The notes beneath the pieces were generated by a model, which had not been told where the DNA came from, made no database searches, and saw only the letters and a list, made by a program, of their open reading frames with translations. From Falsirhodobacter sp. 20TX0035 (GTDB lineage: Bacteria > Pseudomonadota > Alphaproteobacteria > Rhodobacterales > Rhodobacteraceae): a DNA stretch of 64,000 nucleotides. This document shows positions 56,359-63,954 of this stretch, piece after piece; position 1 is the first letter of the stretch, and every line of letters starts with the position of its first letter. Made by a program: the position numbers and the translations under genes. The DNA lies in assembly GCF_028307215.1 (NCBI RefSeq), contig NZ_JAQMHV010000006.1, positions 84,682 to 148,681 on the forward strand, in the 5' to 3' direction.

Positions 56359-57014
56359 GACATGCGCCCCGGCATGTCGTCCCGCCCCTTGGGCGCGCGG
56401 ATCCAGGACAAGGGCGTGGCCGCCAGCTTCGCCAGCGGATTGGCGGCGCAGCGGGCTTTCAGCCCTTCGATCTTCATCACCCCCTCGATCCGGCGATCCA
56501 GGAAGTCCCACGTCGCCTGATGGTCGGTGCTGTCGTCGCCCAGCCAGAACAGCACGGTCGCGGCATAGACGCCCGACAGGGTGGCGCGCTTCGTGTACCA
56601 GTTCACGTCCTGCGACGTGTCGCCCAGCGTGCGCCAGATGGTGTCGGCGGTGTGCCAGACGGCCCGCGCCCCGTCGCCCGCATGCTGCGGCAGCGCGAAC
56701 AGGGTGGAGCCGCGGCGCACGGCCTCCTTGTCCGCCTCCTCCAGCCGCAGGCGGATCAGGGTGGCGACCCGCTTGCGGTAGGGCATGTCGGCCAGCGACA
56801 CCGCGGCCGCACGGTCCACCATCCGCGCGTCCCCGCGCCAGTGATAGGCCAGCGCCAGATCCACCGCGCCGCGCGGAAACAGCGCGCGGCCCAGCCCGTG
56901 CGACACGCCGGCATCCGTCAGCGCGGCCCGCAACGTCGCCTCGGACCAGCCGTCGAAGGCGACATGCGCCAGGGCCGCGTCGATGACGGCGTTCTTCACT
57001 TCGGTGCTTTCCAT
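56355..57014 (-). CDS. COQ9 family ubiquinone biosynthesis protein
   Basis: COQ9-type protein, 219 aa, TetR-like fold that in mitochondria binds lipid and supports the COQ7 hydroxylase. N-terminal helices (AVIDAALAHVAFDGWSEATL) and the C-terminal COQ9 block (LGDTSQDVNWYTKRATLSGV, then YAATVLFWLGDDS) are clear. I chose the ATG at 57012-57014 because GGAGGT is 6 bp upstream; a second ATG two codons upstream abuts the same site. Its stop overlaps the quinone oxidoreductase start. It is divergent from rpsU. Confidence 0.93.
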   Translation of the reverse strand: MESTEVKNAVIDAALAHVAFDGWSEATLRAALTDAGVSHGLGRALFPRGAVDLALAYHWRGDARMVDRAAAVSLADMPYRKRVATLIRLRLEEADKEAVRRGSTLFALPQHAGDGARAVWHTADTIWRTLGDTSQDVNWYTKRATLSGVYAATVLFWLGDDSTDHQATWDFLDRRIEGVMKIEGLKARCAANPLAKLAATPLSWIRAPKGRDDMPGRMS

Positions 57015-57033
57015 GCTCATACCTCCGTTGCGG

Positions 57034-57062
57034 TGGACATGGGGGATATAGTGTTCTATATG
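57034..57062 (+). promoter_or_regulatory. Probable sigma70 promoter of rpsU
   Basis: TGGACA (57034-57039), a 17-bp spacer and TATATG (57057-57062) lie 50 bp before the rpsU ATG. It is a close match to consensus in both elements and in spacing. Confidence 0.6.
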
Positions 57063-57112
57063 GGCGCTGCCTGCACAATCGTGCAACTCTAGCTTAGGAA
57101 GGTGGTGACACC

Positions 57113-57319
57113 ATGCAGGTCAGCGTCCGTGACAACAACGTCGAACAGGCCCTTCGGGCCCTGAAGAAGAAACTTCAGCGTGAAGGCGTTTTCCGCGAAA
57201 TGAAGCTCAAGCAACATTTCGAGAAACCGTCCGTCAAGAAAGCGCGTGAGCAAGCCGAGGCCGTTCGTCGTGCCCGTAAACTCGCTCGCAAGAAAGCGCA
57301 GCGCGAGGGCAACCTCTAA
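57113..57319 (+). CDS. rpsU: 30S ribosomal protein S21
   Basis: Small basic ribosomal protein, 68 aa: [20 protein letters not shown] and a lysine/arginine-rich helical C-terminus ([13 protein letters not shown]). GGAAGGTGG serves as the ribosome site. It is monocistronic, with its own promoter and a strong terminator. Confidence 0.97.
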   Translation: MQVSVRDNNVEQALRALKKKLQREGVFREMKLKQHFEKPSVKKAREQAEAVRRARKLARKKAQREGNL

Positions 57320-57360
57320 GACGTTCGCGTCCAAAGCTGGGGCCTTCGGGTCCACCGTTG

Positions 57361-57389
57361 AACCCCCTGGCGCAGGCTTGGGGGTTTTT
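57361..57389 (+). terminator. Terminator of rpsU
   Basis: AACCCCC and GGGGGTT form a 7-bp stem with a 12-nt loop, followed by TTTTT. It lies about 40 bp after the rpsU stop and next to the convergent Lrp gene. Confidence 0.8.
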
Positions 57390-57391
57390 CG

Positions 57392-57850
57392 TTACACCGG
57401 GATGGCGGTGGTGCGGAACACCGTCTTCAGCGCAAAGGACGAATGCATCTGCGCCACGCCCGGCAGGCGGGCCAGCGATTGGCGGTGGATGCGGGCGAAA
57501 TCCTCGGTGTCGGCGGCCAGCACCTTCAGCAGATAATCGGCGGTGCCGGCCATCAGGTGGCATTCCATCACGTCGGGGATGCGCTGCACGGCGGCCTCAA
57601 ACGCGGCCAGAACCTCGTCGGCCTGGCCCGACAGCGTGATCTCCACAAAGACGACGGTGGGGCGTTCCATCTTGCGGGCGTTCAGCAGCGCCACGTAATC
57701 GGCGATGAAGCCCTCCTCCTCCAGCCGCTGCACCCGGCGATGACAGGCCGAGGCGGACAGGTTCACGCGTTCGGCCAGATCGGCGTTGGTGATCCGCCCC
57801 TGCTTTTGCAGGACGGACAGGATGCGGCGGTCGATGGGATCAAGTTTCAT
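57392..57850 (-). CDS. Lrp/AsnC family transcriptional regulator
   Basis: Leucine-responsive-type regulator, 152 aa. The N-terminal HTH is LDPIDRRILSVLQKQGRITN and LAERVNLSASACHRRVQRLEE. The RAM ligand-binding domain follows (VVFVEITLSGQADEVLAAFEA, then VMECHLMAGTADYLLKVLA). The target genes are unknown. It lies downstream of mscL's opposite end, with 57 bp between them, and both are leftward. Confidence 0.92.
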   Translation of the reverse strand: MKLDPIDRRILSVLQKQGRITNADLAERVNLSASACHRRVQRLEEEGFIADYVALLNARKMERPTVVFVEITLSGQADEVLAAFEAAVQRIPDVMECHLMAGTADYLLKVLAADTEDFARIHRQSLARLPGVAQMHSSFALKTVFRTTAIPV

Positions 57851-57907
57851 CCGGGGGGCCTTTGGCTGACGCCTCGCCCTTACGCCAAGCCCACCCGGAT
57901 GGGAACG

Positions 57908-58351
57908 TCAAACCTGCGGCTTCTGGGCCAGAAGGTCGCGGATCTGGATCAGCAGTTCCTCTTGCGTCGGGCCCTTGGGCGCGGCGGCTTCTTCCTGCGC
58001 CTTCTTGTGATGCGTCGCGTCCTTCACCTTGTTCACGGCCTTGACCAGCAGGAACACCACGAAGGCCACGATCAGGAAGTTGATCACCGCCATCACGAAG
58101 GAGCCATAGGCGAAGATCGCGGCGCCGGAATTGCGCGCCTCCTCCAGGCTCGCGCCGGGGGCCACGTCGCCCGACAGCACCCAGTAGAGGTTCGAAAAGT
58201 CGATCCCGCCGATGATCAGGCCGATCACCGGGTTGATCAGGTCCTTCACGATCGAGTTGACGATGGCGGTGAACGCGGCGCCGATGATGATGCCGACCGC
58301 GAGGTCGAGCACATTGCCCCGTGCGATGAACTTGCGGAATTCGTGAAGCAT
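57908..58351 (-). CDS. mscL: Large-conductance mechanosensitive channel MscL
   Basis: Pentameric emergency-release channel, 147 aa. It begins [20 protein letters not shown] followed by [21 protein letters not shown], the first membrane helix. The second helix is [22 protein letters not shown] cytoplasmic helix bundle ends [17 protein letters not shown]. It follows the TonB receptor gene by 95 bp in the same direction but is probably transcribed independently. Confidence 0.96.
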   Translation of the reverse strand: MLHEFRKFIARGNVLDLAVGIIIGAAFTAIVNSIVKDLINPVIGLIIGGIDFSNLYWVLSGDVAPGASLEEARNSGAAIFAYGSFVMAVINFLIVAFVVFLLVKAVNKVKDATHHKKAQEEAAAPKGPTQEELLIQIRDLLAQKPQV

Positions 58352-58410
58352 CTTCTTCCCTTTTCGTTAGGTGACTCGGATATGAGGCACACTATCGGGA
58401 TGACGAGGGA

Positions 58411-58431
58411 CGCGGCGCAAAAAGCGCCGCG
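58411..58431 (-). terminator. Hairpin after the siderophore receptor gene
   Basis: CGCGGCGC-AAAAA-GCGCCGCG (as read on the plus strand) is a perfect 8-bp stem. It lies about 16 bp after the receptor stop. There is no T-run, so terminator function is only probable. Confidence 0.55.
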
Positions 58432-58446
58432 CCCCGTGGTTCATGC

Positions 58447-60711
58447 TCAGAACGTCTTGCTCAGCCCCAGATAAACGGCACGGCCGGGCTCGTTGAAGGT
58501 GTTGGCGCCCACGCCGGTGCGGTCCACGTCCTTGTCCAGCAGGTTCGTGATCCCTCCGGTCAGGGACACGCCGTTGTCCATCACATAGCGGGTGGACAGG
58601 TTCACAAGGGTGTAGGGATCGCGATCCTCGGTGCTCGTGGCGTCGGCGCCGGTCAGGGCGTTGAACTGCGCGGCCTCGATCTTGCCGTAATGGGTCAGGG
58701 CGGGGATGATCGTCCAATTGTCCGTGGCGTCCCATTCCAGCGCGGCGTTGACGGTGTATTTGGGCACAAGGCTCAGCGGGTCGCCGGTGTCCTTGTTTTC
58801 GGACTTGATCATGTAGGTCAGGTTCGTGGTCAGGCTGAGCGTGTCGGCCAGCGGCGTGCTGAAGCTGCCCTCCAGCCCCGTGATGACGGCGCGGGGGATG
58901 TTTTCCCACTGGAAGACCTTGCAGGCGCTGTCGACCGTAGACGGATCCTCGTCGAAGTCGCAGGAGGCCTGCGCCCGCAGCGTGTCGCCCGACTGGATGC
59001 GGTTGCGGTAGTTGTTGTGGAACGCGGTCAGCGTGGCCGCCACGCCGAAGTCGTTTTCATAGGCGACGCCCAGTTCCGCGTTGACCGAGGTTTCGGGTTC
59101 CAGATCCGCGTTGCCAAGAACGTAGCACGGCCCCTCCACCCCCACGGGGCATCCGTTGCCGCGCGTGGTGTAGATGTAGTTGGGGCTGACCTGATACAGG
59201 TTCGGCGCCTTGAAAGCGCGCGCGACGCCGCCCTTGACCGTCCAGTTGTCCGTGACGCGATAGGAGGCGTTCAGCCCGCCGCTGAAGGTCGTGCCGTAAT
59301 CCTCGCTCCAGTCCGCGCGCAGGCTGGGGGCAAGGGAAAGGCGGTCGGACAGTTCGATGTTGCCTTCGGCGTAAAGGCCGACCAGCGTCTGGTCCAGAAC
59401 CGGATCGCGGTCCCCCGCGCTGTCAGCCGTGCCGCCCACGCCAAGGTCGATGTCGCCCGCGCTGGTGACAAGGACAGGGTCGTTGATACGTTCGTAGCGC
59501 ACCTCGCTTCCCAGGGTCCAGGTGGCCAGCCGGCCAAAGATCTGGCCCGGCAGGACCCATTCCGTCTTGCCGCTGATGTTGCGCAGATCGACCGTGCCGA
59601 AGTCCAGCGCGTTGATGGCCCCTTCTCCGGACCCGGCCGTGCCTTCCAGAAGGCGGGTGTTCGACGTCTTCTCGAACTGCAGATAGCTCATCGATTCGCC
59701 GAAGCCGTAGGTGCCGCGATGGGTCAGGGCGGCGGTGCGGCGGCGCAGGACGTTCGTCTCCGTCCCCTGCAGCGATTGCAGGAAGTCGGCGTTGGCACTG
59801 GTGCTGCCGTTCGACAGCTGCGTGTCACCGGCAAAGATGTTGCCCTGGCGGGAATAGCCCAGTTCGAAGTCGAACGTGTTCTGGTCGTTCGGGGTCCAGC
59901 GCAGCAGGCCGTTGAGGTCGCGGTTGCGCACGCCTTCGTTCCCCGCGGGCACGCTGCATTCGGTCACCGCCCCGGCGCGGTTGTAGCAGGTTTCCCCGGC
60001 CACGGCGCCCGCATTGATGTCATAGGCGTCCGCGTCAGTCTTGTTGGCGTTGGCGGTGAAGCGCAGAGCCAGCCGGTCGTTCAGCGGCTTCGACCAGATC
60101 AGGTTCAGCCGCTTCGTGTCGCCCTCGTCCGACGATTCGGGGAAGTCGAAATGCGTGCTGACGGTCAGGCTTTCCTCCGTCGGCATCTTGGTGATGATGT
60201 TCACCACGCCCCCTGCGGCGCCCGAGCCATAGCGGGCCGCCGCCGGGCCGCGGATCACCTCGATCTGGTCGATCAGTTCGGCGGGCACCCAGTTCGAATC
60301 GCCCCGCGTGTCGCGTTCCCCGCCGCGCCCCATCTTGACCGAGTTGCGCGACAGCACCGGCTTGCCGTCGATCAGGATCAGCGTGTTTTCCGGGCCCATG
60401 CCGCGGATGTCGATCTGGCGCTGGTTGCCGCGTTGCCCCGTGGCGCTGGCGCCGGTCAGGTTCACACCGGGCTGCTTGCGGATCAGTTCGGAGATGTCGT
60501 TGGCGACGGGCGTCTTCTCGATCTGCTCTTCGGTGATGGTGGAGGTGCCCAGCGCCTGACGCACGGCTTCCTCGTAGCTTTTCACGATGATCGGGGGGAG
60601 GACAGTGACCTCCGGCCCATCGGCCGGAACCTCCTGCGCCCAAACGGGGGCCGTCGACGCCATGAGCGCCAAGATTGCGTGGGAAATGGTGTGCGGAACG
60701 CGCCGTGCCAT
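58447..60711 (-). CDS. TonB-dependent siderophore receptor, FepA family
   Basis: Outer-membrane receptor, 754 aa, for a ferric siderophore (probably catecholate). The signal peptide ends VWA; the TonB box region is near VTVLPPIIVKSYEEA. The plug domain contains GNQRQIDIRGMGPENTLILID and then VPAELIDQIEVIRGPAAARY, GSGAAGGVVNIITK, with high similarity to FepA/PfeA plugs. A 22-strand barrel follows and ends with the usual terminal phenylalanine (GLSKTF). No siderophore synthesis or Ton genes are adjacent, so it is probably used for foreign siderophores. Iron (Fur/RirA-type) control is expected but no box was confirmed. Confidence 0.92.
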   Translation of the reverse strand: MARRVPHTISHAILALMASTAPVWAQEVPADGPEVTVLPPIIVKSYEEAVRQALGTSTITEEQIEKTPVANDISELIRKQPGVNLTGASATGQRGNQRQIDIRGMGPENTLILIDGKPVLSRNSVKMGRGGERDTRGDSNWVPAELIDQIEVIRGPAAARYGSGAAGGVVNIITKMPTEESLTVSTHFDFPESSDEGDTKRLNLIWSKPLNDRLALRFTANANKTDADAYDINAGAVAGETCYNRAGAVTECSVPAGNEGVRNRDLNGLLRWTPNDQNTFDFELGYSRQGNIFAGDTQLSNGSTSANADFLQSLQGTETNVLRRRTAALTHRGTYGFGESMSYLQFEKTSNTRLLEGTAGSGEGAINALDFGTVDLRNISGKTEWVLPGQIFGRLATWTLGSEVRYERINDPVLVTSAGDIDLGVGGTADSAGDRDPVLDQTLVGLYAEGNIELSDRLSLAPSLRADWSEDYGTTFSGGLNASYRVTDNWTVKGGVARAFKAPNLYQVSPNYIYTTRGNGCPVGVEGPCYVLGNADLEPETSVNAELGVAYENDFGVAATLTAFHNNYRNRIQSGDTLRAQASCDFDEDPSTVDSACKVFQWENIPRAVITGLEGSFSTPLADTLSLTTNLTYMIKSENKDTGDPLSLVPKYTVNAALEWDATDNWTIIPALTHYGKIEAAQFNALTGADATSTEDRDPYTLVNLSTRYVMDNGVSLTGGITNLLDKDVDRTGVGANTFNEPGRAVYLGLSKTF

Positions 60712-60818
60712 GACCTCTCCTGTCGGAATGAAAGGGGAAAGGCTGGCGGAAAGGCTGGCGATGGGCCCCGTCTAATCACAGAACCTTGATCTGCCAACCC
60801 TTTTCGTGATGTCCCGCG

Positions 60819-61232
60819 TCAGGACGATGCCGTGGGGTCACGGATGTCGGCTTCGTACAGCTCCAGCGGCAGGCCATCGGGATCCGTGAAGAAGGTGAAG
60901 GCGCATCCAGTGTGTTCGTCCATCCGCACCGGCTCCACCACCACGCCCTGCGCTTCCAGCCAGGCCTTCCCGGCCTCCACATCCTTCACCGCAAAGGCCA
61001 GATGGCGCAGGCCGGCGGCCTCGGGCCGGTTGGGTCGCGGGGGCGGATCGGGAAATGAAAAGAGTTCAAGTCCCGTCCCGTCGGGCAGACGAAGGTCGAG
61101 CTTCCAAGAGCGGCGCGCTTCGCGGAAGTTTTCGGCCACAACCCTCGCGCCCAGAAGGTCGCAGTAGAAGGCCTTCGACCGGGCGTAGTCGGTGCAGATG
61201 ATCGCAACGTGATGCACACCGACGATCTTCAT
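60819..61232 (-). CDS. VOC family protein, YaeR-like
   Basis: Glyoxalase-I-fold metalloprotein, 137 aa. Sequence blocks IVGVHHVAIICTDYARSKAF, SWKLDLRLPDGTGLELFSF, GLRHLAFAVKDVEA and FTFFTDPDGLPLELYE match the YaeR/SMU1112c group closely. Metal ligands would be His and Glu of these blocks. The substrate is unknown. I chose the ATG at 61230-61232; an upstream frame is not conserved. It is the last clearly core gene before the composition change at about 61.25 kb. Confidence 0.92.
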   Translation of the reverse strand: MKIVGVHHVAIICTDYARSKAFYCDLLGARVVAENFREARRSWKLDLRLPDGTGLELFSFPDPPPRPNRPEAAGLRHLAFAVKDVEAGKAWLEAQGVVVEPVRMDEHTGCAFTFFTDPDGLPLELYEADIRDPTASS

Positions 61233-61745
61233 CCTGAGATGCCCCTGCGAACGGAAAAGGTTCGACACGGCATATCACCGGAACAACAGCATTGTAAGGC
61301 TTTGCCGGCGTGTCGAAAGATCTGAAGATGTAGATTCGCAGACGGGTTTGCCGCTGCTCGCTTGGAAACACACGCTTACACTGCATCTTTCACCAAGCAT
61401 TTTTACCTCGTTCGTCAGGCAATCTTACCGCATTAGGACCGGTTGTCTGGGCGAGGTCGAATGATCAGGGAGGACACGATCAGCGAGCCCGTGCACACTC
61501 TAAGCTGTTAAATGAAACCATGAAAAACATGATGGGACCCACAGGCACGTATGGTTGCTAGGACGCAATTCGAAGTCAGGAAGCCATCTAGGGATTAATT
61601 TTTCTAAGGGCGGGTGGTATGAGCGCTAAGCTGATCTCCGGCTTACGCAAGTGCGCCATACACAGGGTCCTCAGTCTACCAAAAGGTTCGGCACATTGCA
61701 GCAGCATCCCACTAGGATGCGGTCACGCCAACGATAGGTCCAAAC
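61233..61745. other. 513-bp AT-richer non-coding stretch
   Basis: No gene, tRNA or obvious attachment site could be supported. Base composition falls clearly from that of the core region. A short frame (plus strand from 61620, 55 codons) exists but has no ribosome site that I trust. The stretch is the left edge of the accessory segment. Confidence 0.5.
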
Positions 61746-61988
61746 CTAGTTTTGGGTACTCAAGATCAGGCCCATGTAGATGAAACCAAATACAAGCATA
61801 CAGCCGATCTTTACCACTAGCCGACGCTCAAGGGCACGCATCTCTAAGTTAACATCCCCTGACATAGGGCTGCTGACAGCACTTTCCCGGGCAAATGCGA
61901 CTATCATATCGATTTGCTCCTTGGTATAATTTGCTGACTCAAGTCTGCGGGCGTATTCGCACAGGTCAACACGCATTGGCTCTGCCAT
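61746..61988 (-). CDS. Small single-pass membrane protein, 80 aa
   Basis: Starts MAEPMRVDLCEYARRLESAN and ends in a membrane helix (IGCMLVFGFIYMGLILS). The first part, DLCEYARRLESANYTKEQID, resembles the start of small coiled-coil membrane proteins of the DUF1640/CCDC90 type (YxxKLxxAGFTxEQA), but the middle coiled coil is very short. The function is unknown. It is the first gene of the AT-richer segment, with no clear operon partner. Confidence 0.6.
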   Translation of the reverse strand: MAEPMRVDLCEYARRLESANYTKEQIDMIVAFARESAVSSPMSGDVNLEMRALERRLVVKIGCMLVFGFIYMGLILSTQN

Positions 61989-62143
61989 CCTTGGCTCAGT
62001 GGAGAAATGCTACAGCAACACAAAGCGGCGATCCACTTGGATTGTAGCGCGTCAGCTGTGGTCGCCGCTGCTCCCGCGGAACTTAAATCGACGATGAGTC
62101 AAAGACAGTTCATTTCGCTCTGGAAACGGATTTAGACACTAGC

Positions 62144-63043
62144 CTACCTTGGTTGGACGATGATCATCTGCGCCTCGAATACATGTGCGGCTATGTCGGC
62201 CGCCTCTCGCAGTATGGCCGCCTCGCTGCGGAGTGGTTTAGGCTCGCGCGACGCCGGAGGGTCGGGTTCCGGCAGGGACGCCGCGATATATTCTTCGGCG
62301 GACCATAAGGCAGAACTTTCGATATCCCTGATGAACTGTCGGTCAGAAAAGGGTACATCTTGTGGCACCTTCGAGCTGCGGCGCAGCTCGGCCTTCTCCA
62401 GCCCGCGTCGTTCTGCTTGATGCAGGTCTGTCACCAACAGGGGCAAGCGTTCTCCAAGCGGCTGATCGTGCTCTTCGAGGTAACTGCTCAGTCGGTCTTC
62501 CAGCCCCCGACTTGTCAGCACTTCGAGCGCCCGCGGCTCCGAACATAGCCAAGTATTTGCGCCGTCGAAAGCGACGTGGTGCTGCTCATCGTCAAGCGAA
62601 CCTATGGTAGATGGCGCAACGAAGAGCGAGCGCCGCGCAATATCTGTTCGGCTCCATGCCTGATTGATCTCATGTATCTGATGGAAGCGAGGTGCCGCGT
62701 AGAAAACAAGATTCGAGCCGTCATCAAGCGACAACAGCATTTCATGCTGATCCGAGGTCGATGCTTCGGTGATCGGGAAACGGTAATAGGGGACGTTCAA
62801 TGTTCCGCCTGTGGCAAGGACAGATCGGTATTCGCGTGCCGCTCGTGTGACCATGCAATGGGATCGTTTAAACTGCAAGAACAGGGGAACGCCCGGCCTG
62901 TCGAGCTTCACGTCATAGCCGCCGCCAGCCTTCCCCTCCTCGATCAGGCTAGGGAAGACTGGCGCTGTGGACAGGGCAATCCAGCCAACGAGTTCATTTG
63001 TTAGGGCGAACCCATAAGAAAATTCAGAAATTTCAGGCTTCAT
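62144..63043 (-). CDS. Unknown 299-aa protein, possible PD-(D/E)XK nuclease fold
   Basis: Starts MKPEISEFSYGFALTNELVG. At residues 40-59, GGGYDVKL, a turn and PLFLQFK place Asp44 and Gln57-x-Lys59 as in a PD-(D/E)XK core with a Q/E-x-K variant; Glu17 and Glu35 could supply the other acidic ligand. The C-terminal half has no recognised motif. There is no membrane segment. Codon usage is less GC-rich than in the core genes. It is followed on the right by an IS30-type fragment, which suggests a mobile setting. Function is not established; an anti-phage nuclease is only one possibility. Confidence 0.6.
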   Translation of the reverse strand: MKPEISEFSYGFALTNELVGWIALSTAPVFPSLIEEGKAGGGYDVKLDRPGVPLFLQFKRSHCMVTRAAREYRSVLATGGTLNVPYYRFPITEASTSDQHEMLLSLDDGSNLVFYAAPRFHQIHEINQAWSRTDIARRSLFVAPSTIGSLDDEQHHVAFDGANTWLCSEPRALEVLTSRGLEDRLSSYLEEHDQPLGERLPLLVTDLHQAERRGLEKAELRRSSKVPQDVPFSDRQFIRDIESSALWSAEEYIAASLPEPDPPASREPKPLRSEAAILREAADIAAHVFEAQMIIVQPR

Positions 63044-63095
63044 TTCTCAATCGCAGCTTTTCTGGAAGCCGTCGCCAAAACAAGAGCAGGTGGGT

Positions 63096-63260
63096 TCAAT
63101 CGGTCAGGGCAACGGCTCGATCGAAGGTATCAGCCGGCGTCTGGAAGCCAAGCGTTTTCCGCGACCTCGTATTGAGCCGGAGGGCCACCTCATCGAGGTC
63201 GCTCTGCGTGCAGACGGATAGGTCTGTGCCGTTCGGGAAGTATTGGCGCAGCAGGCCATA
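63096..63260 (-). pseudogene. C-terminal fragment of an IS30-family transposase
   Basis: About 55 residues on the minus strand, GLLRQYFPNGTDLSVCTQSD and then LDEVALRLNTRSRKTLGFQT-PADTFDRAVALTD, match the end of IS30-type transposases (usual pattern GLLRQYFPKGTDL... RPRKTLGFRTP). The catalytic core upstream is absent and the frame joins unrelated sequence near 63260. It is therefore a relic rather than an active element. Confidence 0.8.
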
Positions 63261-63290
63261 CCCTATCTGCAAGGTTGTCGAGCGGGCCAT

Positions 63291-63681
63291 CGACGCGAAC
63301 GAGTCAACCCTTCCTTGAATCGACGAGTCACTAGAATCGTCGAGGCAGCATTCGAGCGATCAATGGCGGGGATGGAGGCCGAAACGTCTTGGCGTCTCCA
63401 GCGAGACGTCGCGTCAGCCCGCTGGTCAGCGCAATCCGCATATTATGCTACCAAAGGAGCGGCACCAAACCACGAGAGGTCCACTTTGCGCAAAAGCACG
63501 CAATAGAGTGCGCAAAGGCTTCAAGCGAAAATCCGCTCGGGTTCCCTCGGAAATTAAAACGCGAAATCTCATGCGTTCAGAGCTAAGGCTTTCTCTGGAT
63601 GTCCAAGGTCCCGCATCCGAACCTCCTTGCCATGCCGTTGATCCTACAAGAAGGATTGCCGCAGGGTAATGGAGATACACC
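63291..63681. other. 391-bp region without a gene
   Basis: No coding frame with support was found. It holds one perfect inverted repeat (listed separately) and probably the promoter of the 63682 gene (GGAG at 63669-63672). Confidence 0.5.
63484..63517. repeat. 9-bp inverted repeat upstream of the truncated gene
   Basis: CTTTGCGCA and TGCGCAAAG are exact complements with a 16-nt spacer. They lie about 165 bp before the next gene. They could bind a dimeric regulator or form a hairpin. No T-run follows. Confidence 0.5.
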
Positions 63682-63954
63682 GTGCTGAACGCAATCCTGG
63701 AGAGCAAATCCGGCCGATTGAGCCGGGATGCCGAGAAGAACATCCGCTGGAGCGATTTATTCCGGGGCAGCGAGGACCTAGTCACCGCGACCCTCTTCGA
63801 GCGCCTGTCCTATCTGCCGGCCGAAACCGCTTGGCAACTGCTCGCGACTGCGGCGAACGGGCAACTGCATCCTTACCGGATGGTTGAGCTCAAAACGCTC
63901 GAATTCTGGCCGATGTGGGAAACTGTGCTTCGGCATGCAATCTTGACCCCTTAG
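63682..63954 (+). pseudogene. N-terminal gene fragment of unknown function, cut by an IS end
   Basis: GTG start after GGAG. MLNAILESKSGRLSRDAEKN begins a protein-like N-terminus that continues DLFRGSEDLVTATLFERLSY, then MVELKTLEFWPMWE. From codon 81 on, the frame enters sequence resembling an insertion-sequence end and stops at 63954. The original gene was therefore longer. I do not recognise the family by name. Proteins with this type of start (ExxLVTATxFERLxYL and FWPMW) seem familiar from multi-gene nuclease or helicase loci, but I cannot prove it. Confidence 0.6.

Noticed and set aside
55357..57078. 573-residue fusion-like frame covering the quinone oxidoreductase and COQ9 genes
   Set aside because: COQ9 is encoded in the other frame with family motifs; the extension is only its shadow. 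Two separate overlapping genes are supported.
61620..61787. 55-codon plus-strand ORF starting at 61620
   Set aside because: No convincing ribosome site or protein character; it overlaps the opposite-strand 80-aa gene.
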